From: Deroplatys truncata
Lineage: Eukaryota > Arthropoda > Insecta > Mantodea > Mantidae
Direction of reading: 5' to 3'
NCBI GenBank assembly: GCA_030765065.1
Contig: CM060990.1
Coordinates: 500,640,190-500,704,189, forward strand
DNA: 64,000 bases
The number at the start of each line of letters is the position of its first letter. The first letter of the stretch is position 1. A program made the position numbers and the translations under genes. A model generated the notes under the pieces. That model was not told the origin of the DNA. It saw only the letters and a list, made by a program, of their open reading frames with translations, and made no database searches. Shown here piece after piece: positions 59,186 to 64,000 of the stretch.

Positions 59186-59453
59186 AGTCCCATCAGCCAA
59201 AGCAGATTAAACTAGGCCGATTAGATCAGTGTACACATTCCTATTGCGCCGGTGGTCATTTTCCATTAGGGACTCTGCTAATGAGAGTTATTAGAAAGGA
59301 GCTGTCAATTATGGGGTTTAAGGAAAAACTAACCTGTTAGACAAGTAAGGCTCTAGGTACAAGGAAGGAAAGGATTACACAAATCTTCACAAAAACATTT
59401 GTATAAAGATATGCTTGTGTTAAGTAATAATTTTATGCGTTATACTCATATGC

Positions 59454-59742
59454 GACGAAGCGGCGTCTGGGCGGGTTTTCTCCGGGTTCTCCGGTTTCCC
59501 CCGCCATTCATTCCACCAACTGCTCCATCATCACCTTTCCTTTCATCCATTTCACCTACATTTCGTTTCATCTACTTCCTTCATCCCATACCAGGCATCG
59601 GGCTGATCACCCATCCTGGATGCTCTGTCTGATCCATGAGTGTCTGCTCCTCGACGGGCCTCTGACCCCAGGCACCCGCTTGTAAGTCCTGAGGGGTGTA
59701 AGTCCTACATAAGAGGAGGGTAAACAGATAATGAATGAATGA
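59454..59742 (+). mobile_element. SINE family A, 5'-truncated copy
   Basis: Begins GACGAAGCGGCGTCTGGGCG, inside the body of the family defined at 933-1307, and follows it to the tail GTAAACAGATAATGAATG. The tRNA head is absent. A perfect 12-bp target duplication, ATACTCATATGC, lies at 59442-59453 and 59743-59754, so truncation happened at insertion, not later. Confidence 0.93.
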
Positions 59743-59754
59743 ATACTCATATGC

Positions 59755-60600
59755 ACATGCCAGCATATAAAAGTTCATACAAGGGGAAGCTGGAGAAAAT
59801 AGATTCAATTTGTTTTCTAGCTAATATTAAAACGTATTCTTTGGGGACGGTTTTATGTAAGACAATTTGTTATCCCAATGAATCTGAACGAGCTTACTGG
59901 AAGGGAATTTGCAGATTTCTCGAAATCTCTTCTCCTGTTCTGTTCCAAATGTACTAAAAATTGTTGCAACGTTTCCTGTTTGCATGTTGTACTATTTATG
60001 AAATGTGTATGCAATTGAAAGAAAATATTCCCAGAAATTATATTTTAGACATTCTTTGGCACTTAAAATGCTGTTTACGCAGCAGCTTATTGGTGAGACA
60101 TTTCTGATTTCTCTACAGCCTATGTATTGTTTTTCTCAAAAACAGCTCATCAAATGAATCGGATATTAATGGAAAATAAAATCCACGCCTTTAATTTTAT
60201 AGGAACAGCTTACAAAATCGTCTTTACTGTTAGTGAATTCCATTTAACTTTATAACCATAAGGGATAGGCAAAAACTTACTATATATAAGAGTGTAGATC
60301 TAAAAAAGTTAACAATATTAGTTTTTTTTATTACGATTTTAGAAATATTTCGCATCGTTTGCTTACATGTTCCCATGTGTAAGTATATCTGAACGGGGAT
60401 CCTCCATTCTTCTTTTGTTCCTCCCTCATAATCTCATCAAAGCCAAAAACATATAATATTGTACACTCACATGACTTTTTCTTCTGTTACAATTTCACAG
60501 GTACTTCAAATGAAGCGCGATTTCTCCATTTCTTTACGTTCTTCAATGACAAAATGTTAGGCTAGAAATTATTTCAACTTATGTGGAATAAACACTGTAT
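59755..60600. other. No gene recognised
   Basis: A+T-rich spacer with no motif. Confidence 0.4.
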
Positions 60601-60619
60601 ACATGTACACGCAAGGCAG

Positions 60620-61200
60620 TGAGGTATTACAACTCGCTTTTGTTTGTCTTGAGATCATGGAAATAAAAAACAGCAAACATCCATCTATTTATACCAAATA
60701 TACTGAACTTAGCAAAATATAAATGCATCATGCTATGAAATATTTGGAAAACGGTGGCGCTGGCAAAACTTATTATGGGGAAGGTGTAGGTATATTTTAA
60801 TGACCTCTTAAGTCTTTTCTGAAACATGCTTTTGCCTATCTCGTATGGTTTCCCAATCAAATACAGTTTTGTAATACTCACTAAAGGTAAGGAGGAGTTC
60901 ACAGAGCGTACTCCGAGAAAATTCAAAATATATAGTTCATTTGTCATCTAAGTGTCACAAACATTTAGTATTTTAACAATAAAATCGTTGGAGCCCTTTT
61001 TAAGAAAATAAAAATAACCAAAATTCAGTTTGGGGTGGGTGAATTTCGTAAAAATCTTCGTGTAGTATCCTTGGATGACACAAAGCTTAAATATAAAATG
61101 TCTTGATTTTTTAGTTATGCTGTTCACACATTCACCCACTTATACAATGATATCTTCTTCAAAAATGCTTTGAGGACCTCAAAACGGATATGGGAAATGG
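60620..61200 (-). repeat. Dispersed repeat, copy 2
   Basis: Two abutting minus-strand open frames (60948-61139 and 60627-60947, separated by one stop) cover the repeat; neither translation matches a family I know. Block order agrees with 56380-56800. It could be a non-autonomous transposon or the 3' part of an unknown retroelement. Confidence 0.45.
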
Positions 61201-61764
61201 GATGCCAAAAATATGAAGCAGAATTTGTAGTTCTACCTTTTCTTGTTATCTCCAATATTTGCTGATGTATCTGATGCCGGCTGCTCCAGCGATTGAGTTA
61301 TGAGTATTTTACCTCAGGGTATGCATGGATGTGTTGTGAAGGACAACATCCATTTAAATTGTCTGATAAATTTATAGTGAACTAATATTTGAGTTCTTGA
61401 ATTGAGTTGCCGACCGTTTGAAATAAAGAAATAGACTGATTTTGAATTGTAGCACTCGAAACTATGACACTTGAATTATTGTATCTGCTAACCTCTTCGG
61501 TATCAATTTTACGGTTTGAAATAACTGTTTCCGCAATAACAGAAACTAGAAGTGCAACTCGTCATGAGTTGCTAAAATGTTGACCGGCAAGATCCCTCAC
61601 TCTAGCCGCTGCTCACACAAGCGTGTCACTGGGCGCTTAAAATATCACACGAGCAAGTACCGCAGGTGGTACCAGAGAAGAATAGTCCTTGGATCTAGAT
61701 GCATGAACATGTATTAATGTTAGCTCCGCCTACTTTAGAGTTACTCCCACCAACATTTTAGTCA

Positions 61765-61850
61765 TCCTCCGTAGTGTAGTGCTTACCACTAGCTCTAGTG
61801 GAAGTACATCCTCTGGTTCCTGAGGTCGCGTGTTCAAACCCGGCGGAGGA
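61765..61850 (+). mobile_element. tRNA-like head related to SINE family C
   Basis: A TCCTCCG / CGGAGGA acceptor pairing of 7 bp encloses an A-box-like TAGTGTAGTG and the B box GTTCAAACCCGG. It is the same head as the family C copy at 63168-63469, but the sequence after it (GATGCATCGCATAATTTGTC) differs. The anticodon region is enlarged, so I do not call a functional tRNA. Confidence 0.6.
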
Positions 61851-62224
61851 CGATGCATCGCATAATTTGTCACATTTGTCGAAAATGTTGAACAAGTTTC
61901 CCCCAGAAGTATCTGCTGTAAGTTTGTATTATACTTATTTTCAAGTCGCTGCAGACCACGTTTGTTTCTCTCGTGTTGTGTTGTTCTACCGTAAACGTTT
62001 TTTCAGCAGCCACTTTCACGTCAAAGGTCTTGCAGAATAATGCATGACATCCGTGAGGAAAATATTTTCTCCATATTTTGAAACAAATGCCTTTAATTTA
62101 ACACTATTAATTCCTTTGCTTAGAGCATTTTTCTCTTATGGTGTTCATACAGATGGCTAGGAACAACTGAGTACTTCACCTGACATCACAGCAATGCCGT
62201 TTACCTGGAGATAGGAATTTCCCT

Positions 62225-62390
62225 GGTAGTGCGGGTAAGTTCATGATGCACATTCCTAGAAAAATGGGGTAGGAGCTAGCATAACCCTTAAGAAATTGAA
62301 CTGAATTCCGAGAAGTGGACAAGTCCATTGTGCACATTCCTTGAAAAATAGGAGTTAGCATAAGATCTACTTAATTCCAAGAAATTGGAT
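62225..62390. repeat. Small imperfect tandem duplication
   Basis: Two units of about 80-100 bp share GTGCACATTCCT/ATGCACATTCCT, GAAAAAT, AGGAGCTAGCATAA/AGGAGTTAGCATAA and AATTCCGAGAAGTGG/AATTCCAAGAAATTGG. Confidence 0.7.
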
Positions 62391-63167
62391 TGATGAGGAA
62401 AAATGCTGAATTATAGTAAAAATCTCGAATTGATTACAAATAGTTCACAGCCTTCTTGAAAAGTGTTAAAATGTTCAAAATGACCTAAAATTGCCAAAAA
62501 TGGCCTATTCTTAAGAAAATTAAGAAAAGGCAAAGAAAAATGCTCTAGCAAATTGTTCTTATCTAACCCGTTATTCCATGCCATACATTTTCATATACGA
62601 AAGCAATGCTTCAACCTTCAGAGGAAAAAGATGCGAAATCATTAAATGCCTTGCCCTAGTAATTAGCAACCCATCGTGCACCTCAAGGGTGTATTGTCTT
62701 TCCTGGAAAAAGCGTCAGGAGGACAAACTAAGCATCGGCGCAACACGATATTACCCGATTAGACTAAGCTCTGCCAGTGTAAAGGTTAAGAAACCAGTTT
62801 GTTATAATTTTATTCATTTCTTTATTTGTTCGATGAGGTTCCAGATTCAGAGTAGTTTCCGGAACTTTTGTCTTAACGGAAATAACGATGCTCCATAACA
62901 CACGAACTGTTTGTTGTGTACAGAATATCAGTAAACAACTCTTTAAAGAATACAGTAGCTGTGGCAGTAGTAGGAAGGAAAATAAAGTGGACATTTGTTT
63001 ATGATATTCCCTGATAATAGAATAGGAAATGATCAAAAGGAACTACTAATAAGGCTAAGTGAAAACCGACAGAATTAACGGTGAAGATAAAGTTGAAAAA
63101 GTAAGTGGCTATCGGAGGTAGAGCAAATGAGGTATACTTGCGGAATGGAGATGAGGTAGTGGAGTAA

Positions 63168-63469
63168 ATTAAATTAAATTAAACTGAGCTTTATTTATGG
63201 ACGCTCTTTAACTGCAGTGGTCCTTAGTGTCCCATTATATACTGGACGTGAAAGACCAGTAATTTTGTTCAGAGGCCTCTTTATCAGGCTTGAGGTTCTT
63301 TTACGTGCTGTAAATCTAGACACGAGACCACCGGCTTTACTTCCCTTCCGAAGAAGTCATGCTAAGGATTTTTACGCCCGAAAAAAATACATCGCCCTCC
63401 GCCGGGTCTGAACCCGCGACCTCGGGAAATAGAAGCTAGCATCGTAACCACTACACCACGGAGGGCGAC
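63168..63469 (-). mobile_element. tRNA-derived SINE (family C), full length
   Basis: On the minus strand the head starts GTCGCCCTCCGTGGTGTAGT. It has A box TGGTGTAGTGG, B box GGGTTCAGACCC and a GCCCTCCG / CGGAGGGC acceptor pairing. The body is TTCGGGCGTAAAAATCCTTA and the tail is a short run of AATTT units. A perfect 14-bp target duplication, AGGTAGTGGAGTAA, lies at 63154-63167 and 63470-63483. It matches the truncated copy at 32235-32519. Confidence 0.92.
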
Positions 63470-63483
63470 AGGTAGTGGAGTAA

Positions 63484-64000
63484 GTACACAGCTTCAGAAA
63501 CATGGCATATACCATAATCATTAACATCAAGTGTTTCAGGAAGAAGAACAGTAAATAACAATACCAAAGCTACCTATTAATAGAAAAATGTCAATGGAAA
63601 TTTGAATAAACAACAAGAATATATCAGTGAAATACTTTGGATGGGGTATGGTAAAGTGTAGTACGGAACGTTTTACATTGTGAAGAAGTGAGGAAAAGCA
63701 ACTAAAATCTTTTACAAATAATATGGAATAACAACTCAGAATGAGTAAACAAACAAAATAAATAATACTACTGTTTTCAAGAGTAAATAGGCGAAGGAAG
63801 AACAATGTTGAAATAGTCCGGATGAAAAACAAAATGGTTGTTCATTGGGTGGGAATAACTGCTTGCTAACATATACATTGGCAATAATGGTGAACAGGAA
63901 ACAGTTTCGAAGTAAAAAAATACCCAATAACAGATAATATAAAAATAAGTGGTTAATAAGGGGAGATGTAGAAGTAGGTAGAAAGACGGTAGAATATGGG
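63484..64000. other. No gene recognised
   Basis: A+T-rich, purine-rich end of the window with no motif. Confidence 0.4.

Noticed and set aside
61765-61850. Possible functional tRNA gene
   Set aside because: The acceptor stem pairs well, but the anticodon region is enlarged and I cannot place a normal anticodon arm; the same head is found on a SINE nearby.

Overview
The window looks like repeat-rich, A+T-rich nuclear DNA of an arthropod, probably an insect. I base this on several mariner/Tc1-type transposons, at least four tRNA-derived SINE families with clean target-site duplications, long dinucleotide and tetranucleotide microsatellites, and no bacterial gene organisation. The SINE, mariner and multi-copy transposase content would suit a hemimetabolous insect such as a cockroach or termite, but that is a guess. 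I found no convincing intact host gene; nearly everything recognisable is mobile or virus-derived.

Layout. 0-11.5 kb: a full-length tRNA-headed SINE (933-1307), a decayed tRNA-like element, a complete but broken mariner (5033-6272) and a decayed HTH/DDE transposase (about 9.6-10.65 kb). 11.6-31.0 kb: the main structure, one capsid-bearing Polinton-like (adintovirus-like) fossil built as a giant imperfect inverted repeat. Two arms of about 7.1-7.3 kb face each other across a loop of about 3 kb. Each arm carries, from the outside in, a 55-75 bp tandem repeat, a duplicated block of about 190 bp, a recurrent 37-bp motif, a CA/GT microsatellite, a 55-76 bp tandem repeat, a small possible ssDNA-binding gene, a major capsid gene and a minor capsid gene. 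The loop holds an adenovirus-type protease, a core/pVI-like protein, a parvovirus-VP1-type phospholipase A2 segment and a minisatellite of about 43 copies. The left arm is interrupted by a 2.1-kb Tc1/mariner-type transposon (13094-15189), which itself carries a SINE. No protein-primed polymerase or retroviral-type integrase was recognised.

31-34 kb: a 5'-truncated mariner abutting the right end of the fossil, a SINE and long TACA-type microsatellites. 34-47 kb: mostly unannotatable A+T-rich DNA with a PIF/Harbinger-like MITE (38971-39786) and an hAT C-terminal fragment. 47.5-51 kb: a second HTH/DDE transposase relic, then a 2245-bp transposon (48731-50975). It has CACTGGG termini and TTA target duplications, and it carries a degraded member of a multi-copy arthropod protein family. 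51-64 kb: an hAT BED-finger remnant, two long composite SINEs of about 560-580 bp, further SINEs and a dispersed repeat pair.

The gene content fits together only inside the Polinton-like fossil, where the capsid, minor capsid, protease, core protein and PLA2 form a virion-morphogenesis module. Everything else is an independent insertion. All assignments rest on reading the sequence by eye and on memory of protein families; no database search was run.
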